From assembly GCA_037976565.1 (NCBI GenBank), contig CP137673.1, positions 8,395,202 to 8,459,201 of the forward strand: DNA of 64,000 bases. Reading direction: 5' to 3'. The DNA is from Mesocentrotus franciscanus. Its lineage: Eukaryota > Echinodermata > Echinoidea > Camarodonta > Strongylocentrotidae. The notes beneath the pieces are model-generated. The model worked only from the letters and a program-made list of their open reading frames with translations. It made no database searches and had not been told where the DNA came from. Below, piece after piece: positions 11,349 through 22,511 of the stretch (position 1 is the stretch's first letter; each line of letters opens with the position of its first letter). Both the position numbers and the translations under genes were made by a program.

Positions 11349-11569
11349 TTTCAAGATGAAGCACAAAGTGCTCATTGGGGCTACAACCAGGCCACGTTGC
11401 ACTCCATTGTTGCATATTACTGATGTAAAGATCCAGCATGCGACTCAATATACAGAGAATCAATGATGATGGTGACCAATGTCCATGTCCACCGATGACA
11501 AACAGAGTTTATTGAGAAAAACTATGGCTCGATAAATAAAGTGTTCATCAGAATTATATGGCGAATGGG

Positions 11570-12246
11570 CCATTGATTGACATGATGCCTCATGTGATTG
11601 GCATGTTTGATGAGATTGTGATTCGTGAATTACATGCTTCAAGGAGCGAATGAGAGGGCTTTTGTCAGGATAGTGATTAATGCACCACATCTAGATAAAC
11701 CTGTTAGTATGCCATTCGTAAGGCTTGACCAGCTTGACCATAATGCATTCTCCACGAACGTACTCCCCAGTGGAAAAGGAAGAAAAAGAGGCAAGCAAAT
11801 CCCACCAAATCATGAGCATGACTGTGAAGTTCAATGCTATTTGATTCCTTGATTCTCTTAACTTTCTACCTATGCCTAATTTGTCCTCCCTGCCACCCAC
11901 ATTTGGTAATGAAGAATTAAAGAAAGGGTTTTTCAAGAAATCACAATCAATCCAGAATGGGGGAGGGGGATGAGGGTGTGGATCCGTTTGAAAATTGCAT
12001 CACCATCACCGCCACATATAATCTCGTGATTCAGCGTAATTTTCTAAAACCAGACACAATCGCCGTTCTTCCTCCCAGGGCTACTCTCCACAAGACGTGC
12101 AGCAACCCAACAGTCTTCAGATGGTTGACCTATGTCAGTCAACAGGATTTTGCATACATGTACATCCAACATGCTTTCATGCATTAATGAGGGTGAAGTG
12201 ACCATCGGAGGCTACAAGATCGATGGATTTTGTAGATATAACAAGG
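11570..12246 (+). pseudogene. Type-B DNA polymerase (Maverick/Polinton-like), N-terminal part, decayed
   Basis: Successive frames give LDKPVSMPFVRLDQL, then LNFLPMP and PPTFGNEELKKGFF (about 11851-11937), then VDPFENCITIT and NFLKPDTIAVLPP (about 11970-12080), and finally GEVTIGGYKIDGFC (about 12192-12234). I know this order from the DNA_pol_B_2-type proteins that Mavericks and related elements carry: a PISLPF block, a FG..ELKKGYFPH block before the exonuclease Asp motif, DPF..ITIAS, and GYKVDG. Stops and frameshifts separate the blocks and part of the exonuclease region is missing. The frame stops at 12246 where Repeat A is inserted and resumes at 15324. Old genomic copy; not functional. Confidence 0.75.
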
Positions 12247-13093
12247 GAAACGCTCTCAGCAGTCTCGCCTGCATCACGCAATTCGATATGATGAAAAATT
12301 GAGGTTGGGACATTATTTCTGGGCAGGATGGCCCATTATTAACAGGCCCCCCAAAAATGAAATCCTCTAAATATAATCAGCATTTTGAAGTGAATATTGA
12401 CTAAGAATCATAGGAAGAATTATTTACTATTATTTGTACAAAGATTGATAACTTTAATGAAATATGAACAAATAACAAAAATTGATTTATTAATTATCAT
12501 ATTAAGTTGTGAAAACATAATCCAAATCTACTGACCTAAAATGACCTTTGACCTTGACTTTGTGACCTGGACTTTGAGTTATATGAATTGTGATACTTGA
12601 TAACCCTTGGGTACAAGTTTCATGGAATAGGAATGTAAACTTTCAAAATTACGATAAAAATTCAAAATCTTAACCTGATGCCACAGCATCGTCTAAGTTT
12701 TTTGACCGGAAATGACCTTTGACCTTGACTTTGTGACATGAAATTCTCCTCACATGATCGGGGATACTTGATAACCATTTAGTTCAAGTTTTGTTGAATA
12801 AAACTTATACTTTTAAAATTATATTAAAAATTCAAAAACTTAACCTCAGGTTAAGTTTTTTATGATGATGCCACAACATTTTCTAAGTTTGTTGACCTGA
12901 AATGACCTTTGACCTTTATTTTGTGACCTGAAATTCTCCTCACATGATCGTAGATATTTGATAACCATTTAGTCTAAGTTTCATTGAATAAGAACTTATA
13001 CTTTCAAAATTATATTAAAAATGCCAAAACCTAACCTTGGTTAATTTTTTGATGTTGACGCTTATGTCTCGCTTTTTGCTACGCAGGCGAGAC
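12247..13093 (+). mobile_element. Repeat A, copy 2, carrying three nuclear-receptor-type motifs
   Basis: Starts GGAAACGCTCTCAGCAGTCTCGCC and ends GCTACGCAGGCGAGAC, like copy 1. Internally it has three diverged tandem units of about 170-190 bases, each with TGACCTTTGACCT (12542-12554, 12713-12725, 12903-12915), followed by a stretch on tracking phrases GATACTTGATAACC and TTCAAAATTA. It is inserted inside the polymerase frame, and its final bases (AATAA) continue at 15318 after another element. The target duplication is degenerate (ATAACAAG against ATAAAACC). Confidence 0.8.
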
Positions 13094-13816
13094 CCGGGGG
13101 TATTCACGTATATTGGGTATACGGGGATGTGCCGCTCAGAAGGGTGACTTTTTCAGGAAAGATTCTTAGACATAGGTCCCATTTAAAAAAAAACTCTTAA
13201 GACATGGGTCCCTTTTTTCATTTATTCCTTTCCCCCCTTTTCTCCCTCATTTTCACCGGGATTTTGGGATTTGCTCCTAAATACTCGAGCTACATTGTAA
13301 ATCTCCCCATCTCTAAATAAATCCGGGCCTAAACAATATTGGGAATCCTTCGGTGATTGCATTTCCCGTGTACGAGGTGTACGTAGCTCGTAAACTCAAC
13401 TAGACCCCGGTACCCATGGGTCCTATACCAGGTACTCATATGGCATAATGCGCGCTAGGTATGGTATTCGCCCGTATAGAGGTAGTACCCCCGGGAACTT
13501 GTAGCCCTTCGCGCGCTGAAAATGATATGATTGGCAGCTATACCCTGCCCGTACCCTCCGCCCAGTAGCCGGGCAGCAGCGGGGCTCAAAGGCTCAAGCA
13601 GGGAGCTATATAGCCGATGCTTGAGAGCTCGTGTACGGGTACGGGGCGGCTGCGGCAGATCCATGTACTGCACTGAGCTGCATGCATCAGGCTAGACAGA
13701 GTACGGCAGCGGCACGAATATGATACTAGGCGGGTACCAGAGGGAACGTCATTCAACAGAGTGTGCCTTTACAGTGACTATATGCATATTTTGACCAAAC
13801 TTCTAAATCTTTTCAC

Positions 13817-14152
13817 TTGAGTAAGGTAAATCGCATTATTTTGTCAGGGCAACATGGACGCAAAGACTACAGTATTCCTGTGGATTACAATAATGAGAAA
13901 AGGACATCCGTTAGTGTTATTATTTCTCCATATCAGCTAGTCGACTCCAATGAAGATGGTTCACAGAACTACATAGAAGTAAGTGATGTAAACATTATTG
14001 CCTTTGTTGATATTTTTACTCAAGTGAATCTGTCATGGAACGGGGATAGTTATGCTCTGCCAAAGGAAGAGGTAGAAGTGCTCAGGAAAAAGTCTGATAG
14101 TTTGGTAAGAGCAAATACAACTAGATGTACTTCTAGAAGACAAAGGGAGTGA
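13817..14152 (+). CDS. Unassigned reading frame inside the nested transposon
   Basis: A 111-codon frame beginning with a non-ATG codon (TTGAGTAAGG); the first in-frame ATG-type start is not obvious. The protein is mixed in composition and not low complexity, with segments such as YSIPVDYNNEKRTSVSV and VNIIAFVDIF followed by a basic, charged C-terminus. No motif recognised. An overlapping frame after the stop continues with a similar texture (DSFDGTVRVTIRPEEP), which could mean a frameshift. It may be a fragment of a host gene or of the element's own lost protein. Function not assigned. Confidence 0.3.
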   Translation: MSKVNRIILSGQHGRKDYSIPVDYNNEKRTSVSVIISPYQLVDSNEDGSQNYIEVSDVNIIAFVDIFTQVNLSWNGDSYALPKEEVEVLRKKSDSLVRANTTRCTSRRQRE

Positions 14153-14427
14153 GAGCAAGACAGCTTTGATGGCACTGTGCGAGTGACCATTCGTCCTGAA
14201 GAGCCTTCTTCTAACCTAATAAGACGATCTAAACGTACATGTACTGCGATTGAATATGTCACCTAATGCAAGCCTGATAATTTTACTCAAAACATCTCAA
14301 TATCAGATTGACTTATGAAGTTTACCACAAATTACGGTTTTTGAATACCCGTAAGAAGTTTTCTGTTTGTAACAGCAAATATAGTTGCCTATCTATTATC
14401 CTGGTTAGTACATGTAGATCAGTCACT

Positions 14428-14590
14428 CTACCTATTGGACCTTGTGTGTATTCATCATGTATTTGAAAAAGCTCTCTTTGAAAGTGTACAAAGAAAGTAC
14501 AAGAAAAATGGTTAAAACATAGAGTAAACATTAAGGAAATATTTTGCCATATGAAAAAGAGTGTATAAATTGTTTTATACTAGGTCATTT
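14428..14590. repeat. Direct repeat pair within the nested transposon (copy 1)
   Basis: Shares CTTGTGTGTATTCATCATGT-type phrases, GAAAGTGTACAA, AGTACAAGAAAA and GAGTGTATAAAT in order with 14735-14910, about 310 bases downstream. Confidence 0.75.
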
Positions 14591-14734
14591 GATATACATT
14601 TATCAAAGTGATGTAGGAGTGAAATACAGATATAGTTGTTGCCAATTTGAGGAGGAAATCCTGACTCATTTAAACCTTTCAAAAACTCTGTACCTCTATG
14701 GGTTAGAACAATACAGGCTTCAATCAGCTGCAAA

Positions 14735-14910
14735 CCTCTATACCTATTGGCCCTTGTGTGTATTCATACCCGTATTCATCATGTATTTAAAATAGCTCTG
14801 TTTTGAAAGTGTACAAGAATTAAAGTACAAGAAAAGTGCATTTTAGTGAACATAAAAGGTAAATCATGTCATATTAAAAAGGAGTGTATAAATAGTTTTA
14901 TACTAGGTGC
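14735..14910. repeat. Direct repeat pair within the nested transposon (copy 2)
   Basis: Diverged second copy of 14428-14590, with a small internal duplication (CCCGTATTCATC). Confidence 0.75.
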
Positions 14911-15323
14911 AAAAACAATTCTGGTGTACTTTGAAAAATCTTTTAATTAAAACAGGAAAAGTCCTTCAATTAAAACAGATGCTAGAGGTGCTAGCACAGT
15001 ATAATTATGTTGCATGGTGTTTTCATCTTTATGTGTGTAAACTACTTGTAAACTACATGTAGTATGGTACAGTTTACTAATAAAGAATTTTATCGAGAAG
15101 CTGCAAAATGATTGGCCATTGTATTATTACAGCTAAAAAAATGTAATATTTAAAGTTTGAAATCCTTAGACATGGGTCCATTTTTCACAAAAAATCCTTA
15201 GACATGGGTACCTTTTACAGCAAAAGGAACCTTGGATGTGGGTATGGGTTCGGAGGTCTCAGCCGCACACCCCGTCCGACTGTAATCTGAGTACCCCCGG
15301 CCCCCCGGGGGCGAGACAATAAA

Positions 15324-15873
15324 ACCATATATGAATTTCATGGTTGTTTCTGGCATGGGTGCCCAAAATGCTACAGCTATAGTGCTCCATGCAGGCGAAA
15401 TGAAAATGTAAAATGCATGGGTGATTTACACTTAGAGACGTTTGAAAAAGAAAGATATATCAAATCCATCCTCCCTAAGTACAAGTACAAGTATGTGACC
15501 ATGTGGGAGTGTAGGTGGAGAGCATTTGAATCCACATTGTGTGATCCTGATTTCAACTTTGTCAATCCTCACCCTGTACCTCTGAACCCCCTGCAGCCTT
15601 TTACGGGGGTCGCGCCAATGCCAATTGTTTATATTATGAATGCAAAGAGGGCGAGAAAATAAGATGATTTTACATCTCTGTACCCAAGTATCAACAAGTA
15701 TGGCTCTTATCCAGTAGGTCATCCCAAAGTCATCACGTCCCACTTTCAGGATATCTCTGCGTACTATGGGTTGGTAAGATGCAAAGTACTTCCACCCCAA
15801 CATTTAATCCACCCAGTCTTACCCATTAAAGTCAATGGTAAATTAATGTTTCCCTTGTGTTACACGTGCACGG
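15324..15873 (+). pseudogene. Type-B DNA polymerase (Maverick/Polinton-like), continuation, decayed
   Basis: Resumes exactly where 12246 stopped: 15324 onwards reads TIYEFHGCFWHGCPKCY, the hallmark that follows GYKVDG in this family. It is followed by YKYVTMWECRW. After a frameshift near 15605 comes GGRANA, then at about 15665 DFTSLYPSINKYGSYP, which is polymerase motif A (Asp plus SLYP), then KLMFPLCYTC. At least two frameshifts are visible, and motifs B and C (the DTD site) are missing because the frame is cut near 15873 by LINE sequence. No capsid, ATPase, protease or integrase partner is visible in the window. Confidence 0.8.
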
Positions 15874-16892
15874 ACTGTCGTGTGTCTTTAGTGTGAATTT
15901 ACGACTGAGGCCAAGACTAGGCGAGGTCACTCGGAAAGAGGTCGTTCGGCAATCTGTTGAGTTTTGTATATCAAATCCAAATATCTTGAAGTATGCACCT
16001 TTGAAGAAAGGGATCTCTGCAATTGTCCTTTTCCATCTTGCTCCCATAACATATTTGCCTTTAATAATACTGATGATATCGCATTTGAACATCTTTTTAA
16101 AAGGAATGTTAATACTCACCCATACCAACTTTTAAATAATCTCCAAAACATTGAAGATGTATACTCTGATGACATGGATCATAATCTTGATGTTTTGGAC
16201 TGTAAATATTATTTAGATGATGATTTCTTATCAAAAACACTTGAATTTAAAGAAAATTTTAGTATTATTCACTTCAATTCTCGAAGCTTGTCTAAAAACT
16301 TTGATGCAATATCCGATTTTATATCTTCTCTTAATTTTAATTTCTCCATCTATGGATTTTCAGAGACTTGGATCCATGAAAATACACCACATACTTTTAA
16401 CCTACCTGGATATTTGTTTATACATAATGATCGCAATCATGCCAGAGGAGGTGGTGTGGGTTTGTTGATATCTGATTTTCTTGATTTTGTTATTAGACAT
16501 GATATCTTCTGGCTATTATGAGTCGTTATTTATAGAAATTGTTATTCCTAGAGGGAAAAATATTATTGTCAGTGTTATTTATAGAAAACCTCAATCAAAT
16601 GTTATGGATTTTAATAAACACCTTCAGTCTTGTTTAGAAAAATTGAATATTGAACATAAACAAGTATATATAATGGGAGATTTTAATATAAATCTACTGA
16701 ATTACGATAATGCTTCTGTGAATGAATTTTTAAGTGCAATACATTTGAATAGCTTTGTGCCCTTAATTGATGAGCCAACGCGTGTTACAGAGTCATCCTC
16801 ATCTTTAATTGATAATATTCTTACTAATAACTATGGATCGAATGTGCTTTCTGGTTTATTTTACAATGATATTACAGATCATTTCCCAGCTT
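15874..16892 (+). pseudogene. LINE endonuclease domain (CR1/Rex-like), 3' truncated
   Basis: 15964-16521 begins with a cysteine cluster (CNCPFPSC), then an acidic region, then SIIHFNSRSL (APE-type endonuclease start), FSETWI and RGGGVGLLI. The next frame (from 16481) continues VIYRKPQ, IMGDFNINLL and DNILTNN and ends at DITDHFPA. This is the ordered motif set of apurinic-type endonucleases of non-LTR retrotransposons (catalytic Glu in SETW, Asp/Asn in GDFN, and terminal SDH-like TDHFP). A frameshift at about 16490 breaks the frame. The RT is absent; the sequence changes character at 16893. Possibly the same family as the RT at 48.1 kb. Confidence 0.85.
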
Positions 16893-18082
16893 GTCCGAGA
16901 GACGCTAGAAGCGCTCCCTAGCTTACCCGCCGCCACACTCAATGAACGAGTGGTCGGCTTGTCGAACACACCTCAAGTAGCTGAACTAGCTGGGGGAGAG
17001 ACACGGGTACCAGGCTCCGACGCACCAATCACGAACCTGTATACAAAGAGAAACGCCAGACAAAGGGAGCGAAGGTGAAATAAACTCCACGCTCACTATT
17101 TTTACAGCCAAACAGTTTCAAATAAAATGTTTAATATCACACTAAACCCAACAGCATGCACGAAAAATAAATCCAAACATTCACGAACAAAGGATCGCAC
17201 CACCAAAGCAGTGAACCGCGAAGCGTAACAAGCCAAGACGGGACGTTAAGGCGATGAATAAATTAATCGCCCCACCTACACGTAGGCAATCCCAAAAGCA
17301 AAGGTCGTAATGCCAGGACCAAACGCCCTAACCCAGCGGTGTACCGAAGCCTGTAATTTACGGTCGTGAAAAAGGAAATATGCGGAGCAGAAATGATCCT
17401 CAAATTTCCGCAAAAATAAAAATGTGACTAGGGAACCCGTACCACCAAATTAATAGCAATTAACTTGAGGACGGAATTCAATACGTAAAAAGAGCTAAGC
17501 CTAACGAAAAAAGGACAAAATCCTTGATTTTAATGTGACTCAGCTGTATACGATGTCTCTACCGGTAGGCGAGAATAGAAAGAGGATGAATGGCGGGCGT
17601 GCAGTGCACACGTGAATTATGGGAAGGCGATGTACGGGGGGTTGGGCATGCGTGAATGTGACGTTTTTAAAGAGTTCTCGATGGTGGCGTAGTTTAGATA
17701 AACTAGCAAATAATAGGTAGATACATTGATTTATTGTGGTAAATCTTGTTTATACACCTGTTGGTGCCTTGGTGGGTGTGGGACAAGGCTTGCCAAACCC
17801 TGAGAAAAAATAAAAAGGAATTGAAACCCATGGCCATATGATGCATAAAAGTCCTTAATTCCGAAAGAAAATTGAAAGTTAAGATATTGCAAATACACCT
17901 GAATTGGGTATGGGAGGGGGTTCCCCCTCCCGCCCTGAGAACATTTTTTTAAAATTAAAACTTCTCCAAGTGTGTTATGATGCATAATAATTTAGTTTTG
18001 AGTGGAAATTTGGAATTTAATGAATTGCAAGCAGGTCAAATGAAGCATGATATTTGAAGACATTGTTTTTCATTTAAAACAG
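16893..18082. other. No gene recognised; compositionally distinct block
   Basis: 16893-17690 is richer in GC and CpG than its surroundings (CGAGAGACGC, CCGCGAAGCG) and A-rich on this strand, consistent with a foreign insertion that truncated the LINE, but I find neither its ends nor coding motifs. 17700-18082 is AT-rich with a GGGAGGGGGTTCCCCCTCCC near-palindrome at about 17911. Confidence 0.45.
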
Positions 18083-18479
18083 GAAATTCAAGAAGCATCT
18101 GGCAGCCTATTATGATAAATGGGCAATCGCTTGTCGCCAGGAACAACGAGTGAGAGGGAACAACACCAACAACTTATGTGAAGCGGCCATACGTGTGCTG
18201 AAAGATAAGATCCTTGAGCGCACAAAAGCCTTCAGCATCCCCCAGCTTGCAGACTACATGTCCACTTTCCTGGAGGATTATTATGAACAGAAGTTGATTG
18301 ACGTAGCCAATGGACGTCTGCAAACTGTAATCACGTCGAGTTTCCGGGAAAAATCAACTAGGCGCAAGGACATCAGACAGGTAATGAAAGTGTAATACTT
18401 CCAAATTAAAAGCAGGAATCACTCACGATGGAGTGCATGTGAACTATTGCGGAGGATTATATCAGCTGACCTTGTTATA

Positions 18480-18598
18480 TCGAGTTTCCTCTGTACACAT
18501 TTTATATAGATGAAGGGATAGCAAACTGCAAAACCATCCTTTATTTCGAGTTTCATCTGTACACATTTTATAGATGAAGGGATAGCAAACTCCAAAAC
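18480..18598. repeat. Short tandem duplication in the SWIM-gene intron
   Basis: Two adjacent copies (about 18480-18537 and 18540-18598) of a unit containing TCGAGTTTC, CTGTACACATTTTATA and GATGAAGGGATAGCAAACT. Confidence 0.8.
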
Positions 18599-19420
18599 TA
18601 ACCATTAAAAGCCAGTTCATGGTCCCTTAGTATTGCTCTCGTGACAAGGTGTGATCAATTTTCTTTGCAATAGTGCATCATAAATGTTTATCGTTGGACA
18701 TCACATTGTTTTAAAGACTGAATGTCAAAAGCAATGTGCGACACTTTTCCATGATCATTGCTACACTTCACCCATTGTCACCCTGAGGAGGTAATGGGAA
18801 AGCAATGTTTTCCAGAAATGCATTGCATTTGTATTTTTACATTAATTTTACAATAAATTTTACAATGTTATTCACTGAAGCAGTATTGGAATATGATCAA
18901 TGAATTCTCATGGGGAAAGTGCATGAACTATACTGAATGAATAATACATAGATAGTTATATAACCAACAACTTGATACAAATATTTATTTGTTTCAGGGT
19001 TCAGTCTTATCTGGGTTGCTCTGTACCGATTGTCAAATTTCAGTTAATCTGAACTCTGTACTTTCATGTATAATTTATATATTTTTATTCATTTACAATT
19101 TCTTCTAATCACAGCTTTCAACCACCCAGTTCTTGGTGACGAGCCAATCTTCCAAGGATGTTGACTATGATGTGGACATTGGCATAGGGCATTGTTCTTG
19201 TTCTGCTGGCAAGACAGGAGGCCCCTGCAAGCATCAAGCAGCAGTCCTCAAATATTTCCGTTTCTTCATCGAATTTTATACCAATCGATGACCCACAGAG
19301 AAGGCTTAATCTTTACAAGATAGCAACAGGTAAATGACATATATTGAGGAAAAATAGCATTTTGAGATGGCGACAGGGGTATTATCTTTTTAATAGTACT
19401 GTGCATCTTGATCAATTACC

Positions 19421-19636
19421 CTGTTCTCATTACCAAAATAGGAGCGTGTCAAGGCGATCCAAGGCATTCCAAGGTGGTCCAATATAGAGGTGAACCGGAT
19501 GGTCCTACTTGAGAGAGATCCCAAAGAGGAGCGATCCCAAATCCGACCACCTCTTGGAGTTGGTCCGATTTTGGATCGCTGTTTTGGAAGCGCACCATGG
19601 TGGTCCAGTGCGGTCTTATTTTGCTAATGAGAACAC
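19421..19636. mobile_element. Short MITE in the SWIM-gene intron
   Basis: Left end TGTTCTCATTACCAAAATA is mirrored at the right by TATTTTGCTAATGAGAACA. The interior contains further opposed phrases (GGTGGTCC, CGATCC, TTGGATCGC). About 215 bases, no coding. A related terminal phrase occurs inverted near 19920-19935. Confidence 0.7.
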
Positions 19637-20309
19637 ATGACATGAGACCGCAGGAAGAATGACATGAGCTGGGAAGTGTTTACTCAATGTAGTATTTCTT
19701 ATGTTCATATATTACCCACATATAGATTAATGTACATTCAGATATAGTTTTTCTATGAATTCCGTGTGAAAAGATGACCCCATGACGCCAGATGTCATGG
19801 CAACAAGACCCCTCAAATTGGAGCATGTTAGTTGAAATCACTCTCCAACTCCTTGAAGGTGTGAATGTGATGCTGGGGCATCCCAACGATAGAGTGATTC
19901 AAAGAGAGCACTCTTACTTTAGTAATGAGAATGGGGTCAATGTCAGATTGTTGTTAGAGTGCATTATAGTTCTCATCTTTTATCGCACCACAGAAAATGC
20001 AATACTATTTTATGATATGGTCCTTGTGTAACTTTTCAACCAAAAAAGGAAGCAATAGTGTTCCATCAGGGTTCTTTGATGGGTTAATGACTCGGCCCGC
20101 AGTATCAGGAGATGCTGACTTACCCATAGACACCATAGTAGATGAGGTGGATCCAATGCATCAGACAGAACCAAATCCTGCTGTTGTTAGTCTTCGACTA
20201 CAGGCATCAGCTCAGAACCACTTCGATCTGCGAGGCTCCACGAGATCATCACAAGCATGTGCCAGCACTAATAGTCCTTATTGATTTCAATTAATTCCAT
20301 CATCGTTTT

Positions 20310-20400
20310 GCTGGCTTTAGTCGCATGTTTGCCAGACTGTTTTCTATGTTTTAATGATATGTCATCCATGAACTGTATATCTTTTTGCTAATTACATTTG
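20310..20400. repeat. Direct repeat, copy 1 (partner 21171-21262)
   Basis: Shares TTTGCTGGCTTTAGTCGCAT, TCATCCATGAACTGTATATC and TTGCTAATT with 21171-21262. The stretch between them (20401-20800) begins GGCACCGGAGGCATCTTGAT and looks like an interspersed repeat. Confidence 0.8.
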
Positions 20401-21170
20401 TATACCTCCATCCGACTCCAATGGTGGCACCGGAGGCATCTTGATTTCGGGTTGTCAGTCCGTCCTTCCTCATTCTGCTTTCTTGTTATTGTGATATCTC
20501 AAGAACTACTTGAGACATGAACTTCAAACATAATGATAGGATAATATATAAACTTGGTTTAATGTGGTTCATCACCTTGTTATTGAAGGAATCCCATTAT
20601 ATTTGGATTTAAAAACAAATGAAATAGCTGGGAATCGAATATTACCTTGTTATATCAGCAATATCTTATATGAGATCTCTTTATACCAAGGTTCCACTGT
20701 ATCTATTAACATAGGAAGATGATTGACTTCATTTGTGGGTGACTATTGTTCAAAGGTCACAGAAGTCAATCTTTGAATTATAGGTTTTAACCCTAAAAAG
20801 ACTGGGCTATTTCGGAAGTGTTGATGACTGACGGACTGACGATGTATCAAAAAATTTTGGCCCTTTAACGTCCAATTGCCACAAAATTTTGCACACATCT
20901 CCGAAAGGAGACAAGGACAATTTTAAAGCAGCAGTCCACACCCATCTTTTGGAGTAAAACAATTAACTTTTTGAGATTCTCTCTCTCTCTATCCTGAACA
21001 TCAGAACACTTTACCCTGCCTATTTGACCCCTTTGAGGGCTATTGGGCAGTAAAAAAAAAAGAGAAAGAAAGGGCACAGACATAAAGGAGGTGCAGTCAT
21101 ATTGGTCTTGTTTGAAGAATGATTTCATTTTTAACATTGTCATCTGCCAGCATCAATGGTCCTCACTTGT

Positions 21171-21262
21171 TTTGCTGGCTTTAGTCGCATGTCTGCCAGA
21201 TTGTTTTGCATGCTCCAATAACAAGTCATCCATGAACTGTATATCCTTGTTGCTAATTGAAT
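21171..21262. repeat. Direct repeat, copy 2
   Basis: See 20310-20400; the pair is about 860 bases apart in the same orientation. Confidence 0.8.
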
Positions 21263-22511
21263 TTTTTTAAAAATTATTGTATGTTCAACATTTTTGTGGA
21301 ACACTTGCTCATGAAGGATGTATTATATGCACTTAATGATGAGAATTGCTCATCTATTGGATGATTGCATTATATGAATATGTGACTTAAAGATAGTTTT
21401 TGGCATGTAATTACATTGCTAAAGCAATTCTTTTCAAGCAACTGGGAAAGGGAGATGAGTTATATACAGGAAAATTGTATAGTGTGAGATTTTTTATTCA
21501 TTGTATTGATGAGAAATTAACTCGCTTACTCAAAGAATACCCTTATACTGACATATAAATTAATTGCTTCCTAAAATGGAATGTAAAGTGATTGCAAAGA
21601 ACTTAAAAAATGATTTGGAAAATAATGATGTAGAATTTTTTCAAGTATAAGGTTTGAGATAGTAGGATACATGTACTTTTCTACAATAGGGAAGTCCAAC
21701 GTACCAGCAAGTTTCTTTGCTTGGTTGGGTCAGTCATCATTATCATCATCATCATCAGTAGGAATTAAAAGATGACTATATGAATGCGGGAGGAGATCCA
21801 GATACGGATCATCGAATCACGATTAATAAACTTTGTTTCTTTATTTTATTTTCAGATGACGACCTCATGCAGCAGTTCTGGCAGATGTACCAAGAGATAG
21901 GTTCAAAGTTTGAGCAGAATCCTGACATATTCAGACCTGCCGTTCAGTCAATGGTCCAGAGCTATGCTCGTATCAGGACAAATACACACTCAGTCTCCGC
22001 TATGCACTCTTTCGGTAAGTATGGGGTGCAGCTAAAGCATTACAGAAGAGAGGTACAGCAGCAAAGAAAGGTGCTGTTAAGCATCTTCTTTTGAAAGGGG
22101 CAAAAGGGTTCGGTGTTCAGCCCACGTCAACTGCTAGGCGCAGGAGCAATATGGGAAGTGGAGGAAGCCGTCTACATTCTGGCCAACAAAATCCAACAAA
22201 ATCCTCCTACATTCCTGAGCACGGGTATGCACAGAGCCAATCTCTTTCTTCTTCTGTACTCCCCATACCACAGAGGAAAAGAGTGCCTGCACCCCATAGC
22301 CTGAGTCATGCTGTAACCCAAAACTGGTGTTTGGGAAAATCCCACAGCACGAAGTAGACGTCCCCATTTTTCTACATAGTTTATACAGGGGCAGCCCGAA
22401 AGGAATGGAACGTCACATTTTGCAGTTTCGTCACCGACACATTAGTTTTTATTTCTGTTTTTATTAAAGTGACCCCAAGACAATAGACTTTGAAAAACAC
22501 ATTTCGATTCT

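Larger units (their letters stand above)
10290..11460 (+). pseudogene. Decayed fragments of an unclassified coding family (NWVVYCLDFA)
   Basis: Both direct-repeat copies encode WQAQQFQQIP or a frameshifted version, then NPPTNWVVYCLDFANNYY. After the second copy another frame continues FQDEAQSAHWGYNQ and LHSIVAYY. A block with an aspartate-rich LDFA plus QDE and SAHW motifs is something I associate with uncharacterised, transposon-like invertebrate proteins. I cannot name the family. Frames shift repeatedly and stops are frequent, so this is not a working gene. Confidence 0.45.
13094..15309. mobile_element. DNA transposon nested in Repeat A, 8-bp target duplication
   Basis: The octamer GGCGAGAC, the end of Repeat A, is present at 13086-13093 and again at 15310-15317. 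The left end reads CCGGGGGTATTCAC and, further in, ACGGGGATGTGCCGCTCAG. The right end in reverse reads CCGGGGGTACTCAG and GACGGGGTGTGCGGCTGAG, so the termini mirror each other over roughly 50 bases. Both subterminal zones carry CTTAGACATGGGTCC phrases. An 8-bp duplication suggests a hAT-type element. No transposase is recognisable; one unassigned frame (13817-14152) lies inside. Confidence 0.8.
18083..22357 (+). pseudogene. MULE-transposase-like gene with SWIM zinc finger, exons
   Basis: Three exons are visible. Exon 18083-18380 (after TTTAAAACAG, before GTAATG) encodes RGNNTNNLCEAAIRVLKDKI, typical of the C-terminal half of MULE-type transposase-derived proteins. Exon 19115-19329 (after CTAATCACAG, before GTAAAT) keeps phase and encodes HCSCSAGKTGGPCKHQAAV, a SWIM zinc finger (CxCxnCxH). 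A one-base shift then hides NFIPIDDPQRR behind a stop. Exon 21856-22357 (after TTATTTTCAG) encodes MQQFWQMYQEI and, after another shift near 22020, FGVQPTSTARRR, the usual tail. The catalytic DDE part upstream is not in the window. Two indels argue for a decaying copy, though sequencing error cannot be excluded. Confidence 0.7.
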
